Shown piece after piece: positions 1 to 7,800 of a stretch of 10,063 nt of DNA. The DNA comes from Agromyces sp. Leaf222 (lineage in GTDB: Bacteria > Actinomycetota > Actinomycetes > Actinomycetales > Microbacteriaceae). Where the stretch lies: NCBI RefSeq assembly GCF_001421565.1, contig NZ_LMKQ01000003.1, positions 1 through 10,063 on the forward strand, read 5' to 3'. Made by a program: the position numbers and the translations under genes. The notes beneath the pieces are model-generated. The model was not told the DNA's origin. It did no database searches and saw only the letters and a program-made list of their open reading frames with translations. Each line of letters starts with the position of its first letter. Within the stretch, counting starts at the first letter, position 1.

Positions 1-168
1 ACCGCCGCGGCGACATATGAAAACCTACAATCCCCCACCCCACACACACAAATCCAACCCACACCCCGGGCGTGTCGCACCACCCGCAAACACCCGCACA
101 TCCGCGGTCAACGGCGTCGATGCGCAGCGGCATCCGGCCTCGAAAGCGCATCTCACCGGCATCCGCTC

Positions 169-197
169 TTCTGAGTGAGCGCTCATTCAGTTATGAT
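169..197 (+). promoter_or_regulatory. Promoter of the tetR-ABC exporter operon
   Basis: A very good -10 hexamer, TATGAT, lies at 192-197. The best matching -35 at 17-bp spacing is TTCTGA (169-174), which is weak and would suit a repressor-controlled promoter. A start site 7-8 bases after the -10 falls on or next to the ATG at 205, so the transcript is predicted to be leaderless, and no Shine-Dalgarno sequence is seen before that ATG. The spacer is filled by the palindrome annotated separately. The hexamers are seen directly; the start site is inferred. Confidence 0.6.
172..189. promoter_or_regulatory. Palindromic TetR-type operator
   Basis: TGAGTGAGCGCTCATTCA is an 18-bp inverted repeat in which 8 of 9 positions per arm match (TGAGTGAGC against TGAATGAGC). 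It lies in the spacer between the proposed -35 and -10 regions and just upstream of a TetR-family gene. Palindromes of this size and placement are typical binding sites for TetR-family dimers, and a bound dimer here would block RNA polymerase. I infer autoregulation of the repressor and control of the exporter genes downstream. No second copy was noticed in the window. Confidence 0.7.
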
Positions 198-204
198 CTC
201 GGTC

Positions 205-885
205 ATGGCAGAACGAGCACGACGGGCGAAGCCCATGGGCCGCGATGAGCGACGGGCGTCGATCATGGACGCCGCGGTGCCGCTCCTCGTGCAGTACGGG
301 CGCGACGTCACGAGCAAGCAGCTCGCGGAGGCGGCCGGCGTGGCCGAAGGAACGCTGTACTCGGTGTTCCAGGACAAGGACGAGTTGATCCACGACTCGA
401 TCCATCGGCACATCGAGGCCACGTCGATGGTCGACGCGATCCGCGGGATCCCCGAGTCGACCGAGCTCGACGACGTGATCCGGGCGATCGTCGAGCTGAC
501 CCAGCACCGCACCGAGCAGATCTTCGCGCTCGTCGCGATCCTCGGCTTCCACGAGCGCACCCCCGAGAACGTCAAGCGTCGTCCGCCCGACAACGAGCCC
601 GTCATCCAGGCGATCGCCGACACGCTGCTGCCGCACCGCGACCGACTCTCGGTGACACCTCGCCGCGCGGCCCAGTTCATCAGGTACGCCACGTTCTCCA
701 TGACCCACCCGCTCATCACGAACGGCGACATCGTGCCCGCCGACGAGATCAGCGCACTCCTGCTGCACGGCTTCTCGGCACGGGCGGATGCCGGCGACTC
801 GCCCGCATCCACCGACGAGCACCGGGCCCCGACATCCGTCATCGCCACCTTCACCGCACCGCCGACCGCACCCACTCACGCGTAG
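205..885 (+). CDS. TetR/AcrR-family transcriptional repressor
   Basis: Predicted 226-residue cytoplasmic DNA-binding repressor. The N-terminal TetR helix-turn-helix spans about residues 16-62, with the recognition region TSKQLAEAAGVAEGTLYSVF at 36-55, which is very close to the family consensus. The remainder is a helical ligand-binding and dimerisation domain with no recognisable ligand signature. The last 30 or so residues are Ala/Pro/Thr-rich and probably disordered. I chose ATG 205 over the upstream GTG 175 and ATG 193 because those two lie inside the operator and the -10 hexamer, upstream of the likely transcript start. The stop is only 13 bases before the first exporter gene, so the three genes probably form one operon that the repressor switches off until an exporter substrate binds. 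The family is certain; ligand and targets are inferred from position. Confidence 0.92.
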   Translation: MAERARRAKPMGRDERRASIMDAAVPLLVQYGRDVTSKQLAEAAGVAEGTLYSVFQDKDELIHDSIHRHIEATSMVDAIRGIPESTELDDVIRAIVELTQHRTEQIFALVAILGFHERTPENVKRRPPDNEPVIQAIADTLLPHRDRLSVTPRRAAQFIRYATFSMTHPLITNGDIVPADEISALLLHGFSARADAGDSPASTDEHRAPTSVIATFTAPPTAPTHA

Positions 886-898
886 AAAGCCGCATCGC

Positions 899-2635
899 AT
901 GCTTCTCACCCTGTTGAAGCGCTACGTCAAGCCGTACTCATGGCTCGTCGTCGGCGTGATCATCTTCCAACTCGCGCAGTCGATGGCCTCGCTCTACCTG
1001 CCGACGCTGAACGCGGACATCATCGACAACGGCGTCGCCACGGGCGACACCGCGTACATCCTCACGACCGGCGGATGGATGCTGCTGATCACCCTCGCCC
1101 AGGTCGCGTGCTCGATCACGGCCGTGTACTTCGGCGCGAGGCTCGCCATGGCCGTCGGCCGCGACCTGCGGCGCGGGGTCTTCCGCAAGGTCGGCGCGTT
1201 CTCGGAGCGCGAGGTCTCGAAGTTCGGCGCTCCGTCGCTCATCACGCGCACGACGAACGACGTGCAGCAGGTACAGATGCTCGTGCTCATGACGTCGACC
1301 ATGCTCGTATCCGCCCCGATCCTCGCGATCGGCGGCGTGATCCTGGCGATGCAGCAGGACCTCGAGCTCTCCTGGCTCATCGCGGTCAGCGTGCCGGTGC
1401 TGCTCATCGCCGTCGGCCTCATCGTGAGCCGCATGGTGCCGCTGTTCCGCGTCATGCAGAAGAAGATCGACCGGGTGAACCTCGTGCTGCGCGAGCAGCT
1501 CACCGGCATCCGTGTCATCCGCGCGTTCGTGCGCGAGCCGCAGGAGCGCGGCCGCTTCGAGGTCGCGAACGCGGAGATCACGGATGTCGCGACGCGGGCC
1601 GGCCGGCTCATGGCCCTCATGTTCCCGGTGGTCATGGCCGTGCTCAATGTCTCGAGCGTCGCCGTGCTGTGGTTCGGCGCGTTCCGCATCGAGGACGGCA
1701 GCATGCAGGTCGGAACCCTCATGGCGTTCCTGCAGTACCTGATGCAGATCCTCATGGCGGTCATGATGGCGACGTTCATGGCGGTGATGATCCCCCGAGC
1801 GTCGGTGAGCGCCGACCGTATCGGCGAGGTGCTCGACACCGAGTCCAGCGTCGTGCCGCCGCTGCAGCCGGTGACCGACGTCGCGATGCACGGGGCGATC
1901 GAGTTCGACGACGTGAGCTTCGCCTATCCGGGCGCCGAGGCGCCGGTGCTGCGAAACCTGACCTTCCTCACCGAGCCGGGCACGACGACGGCCGTCATCG
2001 GCAGCACGGGCGCGGGCAAGACGACGCTCGTCAACCTGCTGCCGCGCCTCTTCGACGCGACCGACGGCAGCGTGCGCATCGACGGCGTCGACGTGCGCGA
2101 CCTCGAGCCCGACGCGCTCTGGGAGCGCATCGGCCTCGTGCCGCAGAAACCCTACCTGTTCTCGGGCACGGTGGCCTCCAACCTCCGCTACGGAAAGCCG
2201 GATGCCACCGAGGACGAGCTCTGGCACGCGCTCGAGGTCGCACAGGCTCGGTCCTTCGTGGCCGCGATGCCCGGAGGGCTCGAGGCCCCGATCGCCCAGG
2301 GCGGCACGAACGTCTCGGGCGGGCAGCGCCAGCGGCTCGCGATCGCGAGGGCGCTCGTGAAACGGCCGGAGATCTACGTGTTCGACGATTCGTTCTCGGC
2401 GCTCGACGTCGCGACCGACGGCCGCCTGCGTCGGGCGCTGCGTGCCGACATCGGCGCCGCCTCGATGTTCGTCGTCGCCCAGCGCGTGTCGAGCATCGTC
2501 GACGCCGACCAGATCCTCGTGCTCGAGCACGGCGAGATCGTCGCCCGCGGAACGCACGAGCAACTCCTCGAGCAGTCGCCCACCTACGAGGAGATCGTCT
2601 CCAGCCAGCTCAGCGCCGAGGAGGCCGCAGCATGA
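899..2635 (+). CDS. ABC exporter half-transporter, degenerate-site subunit
   Basis: Predicted 578-residue type I (ABCB-like) exporter half: six membrane segments (about 13-33, 53-80, 128-149, 157-177, 237-258, 271-299), then a nucleotide-binding domain. The NBD has Walker A GSTGAGKTT (368-376, Lys374), Q-loop Gln416, signature VSGGQ (472-476) and Walker B ending in Asp496. Two catalytic positions are altered: Asp497 replaces the usual Glu after Walker B (VFDDSFSALD), and Gln528 replaces the switch His (VAQRVSS). This pattern matches the degenerate subunit of heterodimeric exporters such as TM287/288, where the partner supplies the working Walker B and His. ATG 899 starts the first recognisable exporter sequence (MLLTLLKRYVKPY) and follows a weak purine-rich RBS (884-889). 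The open frame extends further upstream but only through the tetR gene. The stop overlaps the next start as ATGA. Substrate is unknown; drug or lipid export is inferred from the family and the TetR neighbour. Confidence 0.93.
   Translation: MLLTLLKRYVKPYSWLVVGVIIFQLAQSMASLYLPTLNADIIDNGVATGDTAYILTTGGWMLLITLAQVACSITAVYFGARLAMAVGRDLRRGVFRKVGAFSEREVSKFGAPSLITRTTNDVQQVQMLVLMTSTMLVSAPILAIGGVILAMQQDLELSWLIAVSVPVLLIAVGLIVSRMVPLFRVMQKKIDRVNLVLREQLTGIRVIRAFVREPQERGRFEVANAEITDVATRAGRLMALMFPVVMAVLNVSSVAVLWFGAFRIEDGSMQVGTLMAFLQYLMQILMAVMMATFMAVMIPRASVSADRIGEVLDTESSVVPPLQPVTDVAMHGAIEFDDVSFAYPGAEAPVLRNLTFLTEPGTTTAVIGSTGAGKTTLVNLLPRLFDATDGSVRIDGVDVRDLEPDALWERIGLVPQKPYLFSGTVASNLRYGKPDATEDELWHALEVAQARSFVAAMPGGLEAPIAQGGTNVSGGQRQRLAIARALVKRPEIYVFDDSFSALDVATDGRLRRALRADIGAASMFVVAQRVSSIVDADQILVLEHGEIVARGTHEQLLEQSPTYEEIVSSQLSAEEAAA
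2619..2624 (+). promoter_or_regulatory. Ribosome binding site of second ABC subunit
   Basis: AGGAGG, a full Shine-Dalgarno match, sits 7 bases before ATG 2632 and inside the last codons of the upstream gene. With the ATGA overlap it fixes the start of the second subunit and indicates coupled, near-equimolar translation of the two halves. Confidence 0.85.
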
Positions 2636-4707
2636 CCACCGAACAGCGAAACGACGCCCAGCCGGACACCGGCTCGATCAGCGCGGCGACGCAGGCGGAG
2701 ATCGCCTCCGAGGCGGAAGCCGCTCCCGCCCCGCCTGCCGCACCGCCGCGCCGCGGAGGCGGCCCGTTCGGCGGTGGCGCCCAGGCGCCCGTGCAGAAGG
2801 CCATGAACTTCGGCCCCTCGGCCAAGCGCCTCATCGGACGCCTCCGCCCCGAGGCCTGGCCGGTCATCACGGTCACCGTGCTGGCGATGATCGGCGTGGT
2901 GTTCAGCGTGCTCGGTCCGAAGCTGCTCGGCGAGGGCACCAACATCATCTTCGAGGGCGTCGTCTCGTCGGCGCTCGGCCAGCAGATGCCCGAGGGGACG
3001 ACCCAGGCCGAGGCGGTCGAGATGCTGCGGGCCGCCGGCCAGGACGACATCGCGAACATGGTCTCGGCGATGAACGACTTCAGCGTCGGTTCCGGCATCG
3101 ACTTCCAGGCGCTCGGCATGGTGCTCATGGGCGTGCTCGCGCTCTACCTGCTCGCCTCGCTCTTCATGTGGCTGCAGGGATGGGTGCTGAACGGGGCGAT
3201 CCAGCGCACGGTCTACCGACTCCGCGAAGACGTCGAGGAGAAGATCAACCGCCTGCCGCTGAAGTACTTCGACGGCCTGCAACGCGGCGAGGTGCTGTCG
3301 CGAGTCACGAACGACATGGACAACGTCTCGCAGAGCCTGCAGCAGACGATGAGCCAGATGCTCACCTCCCTGCTGACGGTGGTCGGCGTGCTCGTGATGA
3401 TGTTCACCATCTCGCCGCTGCTCGCCCTCGTCGCCCTCGTCACCATTCCGCTGTCGGCGGTGATCACCGTCGTGATCGCGAAGCGTTCGCAGAAGATGTT
3501 CGCCGCCCAGTGGAAGCACACCGGCGCGCTGAACGCCCGCATCGAGGAGACGTTCACCGGCCACGCGCTCGTCAAGGTGTTCGGCCGCCAGAAGGAGGTC
3601 GACGAGGCGTTCGACGCCAAGAACGACGAGCTCTACACCGCCAGCTTCGGCGCTCAGTTCGTCTCGGGCATCATCATGCCCGCGATGATGTTCGTCGGGA
3701 ACCTCGTCTACGTCGCGATCGCGGTCGTCGGCGGGCTCATGGTCGCCGCGGGCACGATGCGCCTCGGCGACGTGCAGGCGTTCATCCAGTACTCGCGGCA
3801 GTTCACGCAGCCCCTCAGCCAGCTCGGCTCGATGGCCAACCTGCTGCAGTCCGGTGTCGCGAGCGCCGAGCGCATCTTCGAGCTGCTCGACGCCGACGAG
3901 CAGGAACCAGACCCCGCGACGGCGGTCTCACCGGCATCCGTCGCCGATGGGGGCGAAGCCGGCGCCCGTCTCGCGTTCGAGGACGTGTCGTTCAGCTACT
4001 CGCCCGACAAGCCGCTCATCGAGCACATGAACCTCGTGGCCGAGCCGGGTTCGACGGTCGCGATCGTCGGGCCGACCGGCGCAGGCAAGACGACGCTCGT
4101 GAACCTCATCATGCGGTTCTACGACGTCGACTCCGGCCGCATCACCTACAACGGCGTCGACATCAACGAGATGACGCGCGACGACCTGCGCTCGCGCACC
4201 GGCATGGTGCTGCAGGACACCTGGCTGTTCGGCGGCACGATCCGCGAGAACATCGCCTACGGACGGCCGGGTGCCACGGAGGAGGAGATCCTCGCCGCGG
4301 CGGTCGCCGCATACGTCGACCGGTTCGTGCACGCGCTGCCCGACGGCTACGACACCGTGCTCGACGACGAGGCCGGCAACCTGTCGGCGGGCGAGAAGCA
4401 GCTCATCACGATCGCTCGGGCGTTCCTCGCGCGGCCGAGCGTGCTGATCCTCGACGAGGCGACGAGCTCGGTCGACACGCGCACCGAGGTGCTCGTGCAG
4501 AAGGCGATGGCCGCCCTGCGGGCCGACCGCACGAGCTTCGTGATCGCGCACCGGCTGTCGACGATCCGCGACGCCGACGTGATCCTCGTCATGGAGAACG
4601 GCTCGATCGTCGAGCAGGGCTCGCACACGCAGCTGCTCGCCGCGAAGGGCGCCTACTACCGCCTCTACAACGCGCAGTTCGAGGCGCCGGTCGACGAACA
4701 GGTCTGA
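2632..4707 (+). CDS. ABC exporter half-transporter, catalytic-site subunit
   Basis: Predicted 691-residue partner half. It has an Ala/Pro/Gly-rich cytoplasmic N-terminus (1-55, including GGGPFGGGA), six membrane segments (about 76-96, 160-184, 241-260, 262-284, 341-372, 381-407) and an NBD. The NBD carries Walker A GPTGAGKTT (480-488, Lys486), Q-loop Gln528, Walker B VLILDE with Asp608 and catalytic Glu609, and switch His640 (IAHRLST). The signature is the variant LSAGE (584-588) in place of LSGGQ. Its intact Walker B and His would pair with the VSGGQ of the first subunit to form the working ATP site. Its variant signature would pair with the altered Walker B of the first subunit to form the degenerate site. 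A roughly 57-residue hydrophilic stretch (101-157) between membrane segments 1 and 2 is predicted to face outside; I recall similar inserts in actinobacterial relatives. The start is fixed by AGGAGG and the ATGA overlap. The two together are predicted to export hydrophobic compounds; the substrate is unknown. Confidence 0.94.
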   Translation: MTTEQRNDAQPDTGSISAATQAEIASEAEAAPAPPAAPPRRGGGPFGGGAQAPVQKAMNFGPSAKRLIGRLRPEAWPVITVTVLAMIGVVFSVLGPKLLGEGTNIIFEGVVSSALGQQMPEGTTQAEAVEMLRAAGQDDIANMVSAMNDFSVGSGIDFQALGMVLMGVLALYLLASLFMWLQGWVLNGAIQRTVYRLREDVEEKINRLPLKYFDGLQRGEVLSRVTNDMDNVSQSLQQTMSQMLTSLLTVVGVLVMMFTISPLLALVALVTIPLSAVITVVIAKRSQKMFAAQWKHTGALNARIEETFTGHALVKVFGRQKEVDEAFDAKNDELYTASFGAQFVSGIIMPAMMFVGNLVYVAIAVVGGLMVAAGTMRLGDVQAFIQYSRQFTQPLSQLGSMANLLQSGVASAERIFELLDADEQEPDPATAVSPASVADGGEAGARLAFEDVSFSYSPDKPLIEHMNLVAEPGSTVAIVGPTGAGKTTLVNLIMRFYDVDSGRITYNGVDINEMTRDDLRSRTGMVLQDTWLFGGTIRENIAYGRPGATEEEILAAAVAAYVDRFVHALPDGYDTVLDDEAGNLSAGEKQLITIARAFLARPSVLILDEATSSVDTRTEVLVQKAMAALRADRTSFVIAHRLSTIRDADVILVMENGSIVEQGSHTQLLAAKGAYYRLYNAQFEAPVDEQV

Positions 4708-4718
4708 TCGAGGCACGC

Positions 4719-4756
4719 GAAGGGGCTGTGCGCGAGTGATCGCGCACAGCCCCTTC
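4719..4756. terminator. Bidirectional terminator hairpin between convergent genes
   Basis: A perfect 16-bp inverted repeat (left arm GAAGGGGCTGTGCGCG, right arm its exact complement) with the 6-base loop AGTGAT. It lies 11 bases after the exporter stop and 69 bases beyond the stop of the convergent RND gene. There is no run of T on either side, so it departs from the textbook intrinsic terminator, but T-poor hairpins of this kind are common at gene ends in high-GC actinobacteria. It probably ends transcription from both directions. The hairpin is certain; its function is inferred. Confidence 0.8.
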
Positions 4757-4825
4757 TACGTTGCCGGATGTCGGGTCCGGGCCTGCGGCTCCCGTCGGGC
4801 GCGCCGCCGGGCCGGAGCCGTCGGC

Positions 4826-7800
4826 TCAGCCCTTCGTGGTGTCGGTGTCCGGGTCGGACCCGGTGCCGGTGTCAGGGCCGGTGACGGGCTCCGTGCCGGT
4901 GCTGCTGCCGCTGGTGGTGCCGGCCTCGGAAGCCGACGCCGTCGCGGTGCCGGCCTCGGCCCGGGGGCCGCCGCTCGGCTCGAGCACCGGAGTCGGCGCC
5001 TCGGCGGCCGAGTCGCCGCCGTTCGCGCGGTCGGCGCGCTTGGCCGCACGACGCTCGCGGCCACCCTCGACGAGGTTGTAGAGCACCGGCAGCACCACGA
5101 GGGTCAGCACGGTCGACGAGAGCAGGCCGCCGATGACGACGATCGCGAGCGGCTGAGAGATGAAGCCGCCGTGGCCGGTGACACCGAGCGCCATGGGCAC
5201 GAGGGCGAAGATCGTCGCGAGCGCCGTCATGAGGATGGGCCGCAGACGACGCGATGCACCGTGCACGAGGGCGTCGCGCACCTTCATGCCGCGCTCTCGA
5301 TACTGGTTGACGAGGTCGACGAGCACGATCGCGTTCGTCACCACGATGCCGACCAGCATCAGCACGCCGATGAGCGAGGGCACGCCGAGCGGGACGCCCG
5401 TGATGACCTGCAGCGCGATCGCACCGGTGGCCGCGAACGGCACCGAGACGAGCAGCAGCAGCGGCTGCAGGAGCGATCGGAACGTCGCGACCATCACGAT
5501 GTAGACGATGAGGATCGCGGCGAGCAGGGCCAGGCCGAGCTGCGAGAACGACTCCGCCTGGTCAGCGGAGACGCCGCCGATCTCGGCCGACGTGCCGGCC
5601 GGCAGGTCGACCTCGGCGAGCGCGACCTGCACGTCGGCGTTGGCGGCCGTGAGGTCGTCGCTCGCCGGCGTCGCGGTCACCGTGGCGCTGCGCAGGCCCT
5701 GCACGGTCGTGATCGACGTCGGGCCATCGACGGTCTCGACGCTCGCGAGCGTGTCGAGCCGCACGAGCCCGGCGGCCGTCGGGATCTCGAGCGACTGCAG
5801 CTCTTCGATGGTCGTCGGCGGGTTCTCGTCGGCGATGTAGATCGTGAGCGTCTGCTCGTCGATCACGATGGAGCCCTTGGTCTGCGGCGACATCTTGCCC
5901 GACACGTAGCCGCCGAGCGCGACCTCGGAGTAGCCGGCCTCGGCCGCGGCGTCGCGATCGACCTCGATCGCGATGAACTCACGCGACTCGCCGAGGTTCG
6001 AGCTGACCTGCGTGAGCGAGTCGAAGCCCTCGAACTCGTCGACGACCGCGTCGGTCGCCTTCTGCAGGTCGTCGGCGTTGGAGGCCGTGATGTTCACCGC
6101 GATGTCGCTCGAGGCGCCGAACCCGCTCGAGGCGGTCAGCGTGACCTCGCCGACGTCGGAGAGCCCGTCGAGCTCCTTGCGGACCTCGGCCTGCAGCGCC
6201 TCTTGATCGGCGTCCTCGTCGGTCGTGATCGAGTAGGTGACGGTGGCGCTGCCGCTGCCGAAGAGCGACGCGAGGCTGCCGCTGCCGGAGCCGATCGACG
6301 TCTGCACGGTCTCGACACCCGAGGTTTCGCGGATCGCGTCTTCGACGGGCTGGGACGCCTCGTCCATGGCGTCGAGGCTCGAGCCGACGGGCAGCTCCTG
6401 CGTGACCTGGAACGTGTTCTGGCCGGAGGACCCGAGGAAGTTCGTCTTCATGAGCGGCACCATCGCGATGGTGCCGCCGAGCACGAGCACCGCGATGATG
6501 ATCGTCACGACGCTGTGCTTCAGCGTCCAGGCGATGATCGGCAGGTAGCCGCGCTGCAGGCGCGACGGGTGCTCGAGCTCGTCGGGAGCGTCGGCACCGG
6601 ACTCGTCGATGAACGCGGCTGCCGCGGCATCCGACCCGGGCTCGTGATCGCCGGAGTGCGCGTGCACCTTCGCCGGCTTCAGGAACCAGTAGGCGAGCAC
6701 CGGCACGATCGTGAGCGACACGAGGAGCGACGCGAGCAGGGCGATGGTGACCGTCAGCGAGAACGGCCGGAAGAGCTCGCCCGTGACGCCCTCGACGAGG
6801 GCGATCGGCAGGAACACCGCGACCGTCGTGATCGTCGACGCGGTGATCGCGCCCGCCACCTCGCGGACGGCGCGCACGATCGTGGACGACTTGTCGACGC
6901 CCTCGACCAGGTGCCGCTTGATGTTCTCGATGACGACGATGGAGTCGTCGACCACGCGCCCGATGGCGATGGTGAGCGCGCCGAGGGTCAGGATGTTGAG
7001 CGTGTAGCCCGTGGCCTGCAACCCGATGAACGTGATGAGCACCGACGTCGGGATCGAGATCGCCGTGACGAGGGTGGCCCGCACCGACATCAGGAACAGC
7101 AGGATGACGATGACGGCGAACGCGAGGCCGAGCAGGCCCTCGGTCGCGAGCGACTCGATCGACTGCTGGATGTAGGGCGCCTGGTCGAAGACCACCGTGA
7201 ACTCGGCGCCGGGGTTGGTCGAGTCGAGCGAGGCCTGCAGGTCTGGCAGCAGCGCGGAGACCGCGTTCGAGACCTCGACCGTGTTGGCCGCCGGGAGCTT
7301 GGTGACCTGGATGGTCAGCGCGGGCTCGCCGTTCACGCGCGAGATGCTCGTGACGGGGTTCTCGGTGACCTCGACGGTGGCGACGTCTTCGATGGTGATC
7401 GCGACGGGCACGCTCGCCGCGGCGGGCGCCGTGAGCGCACCGGGAAGGGCGGCACCCGCGGTGGGGTCGCCGGCGGTCGGGTCGCCGGCCGCGGCGTCGG
7501 GGGCGGCCTGCTGCTCGGTCGCGCCGAGCACGGGGAGGGCCCCGAGGTCGTCGATGCCCTCGATGCGCGTGCCCGTCTGCACGGAGTACGTCTTGTCGCC
7601 CTCGGTGATCGACCCGGCGGGGATGAGCACGCCGTTCTGCGCGAGGGCGTCGCCGATCGCCTGCGAGGTGATGCCGTAGGCGGCGAGCTTCGCGGGGTCG
7701 GGCGTGATCGTCACTCGCTGGCCGGTGTCGCCGACGAGCGTCGCGTCGCGCACCCCGTCGACGTCCTTGATCTCGCCGAGCGTGGTGCGCGTGATCTCGT

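Noticed and set aside
17..178. A 53-codon open frame starting MKTYNPPP before tetR
   Set aside because: It has no ribosome binding site, an odd His/Pro/Asn composition from the CA-rich tract, and ends inside the operator. It is probably chance.
175..204. Longer tetR start at GTG 175 or ATG 193
   Set aside because: GTG 175 lies within the palindrome and ATG 193 within the -10 hexamer. Neither would be on a transcript from this promoter, and neither has a Shine-Dalgarno sequence.
788..898. Upstream extension of the first ABC subunit into tetR
   Set aside because: The added 37 residues are a Pro/His/Arg/Ser string overlapping tetR in another frame. Exporter homology begins at ATG 899.
940..2631. 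Open frame running through the first ABC gene into the second
   Set aside because: This part is an Arg/Ala/His-rich out-of-frame shadow caused by high GC. The real second gene starts at 2632 with AGGAGG and ATGA coupling.
2442..4739. Long + strand frame overlapping the second ABC gene
   Set aside because: Arg/Ala/Gly-rich sequence with no domain, in the wrong frame relative to clear Walker motifs.
4735..4740. Half-palindrome AGTGAT as a second TetR site
   Set aside because: It is the loop of the terminator hairpin and does not match the operator at 172-189.
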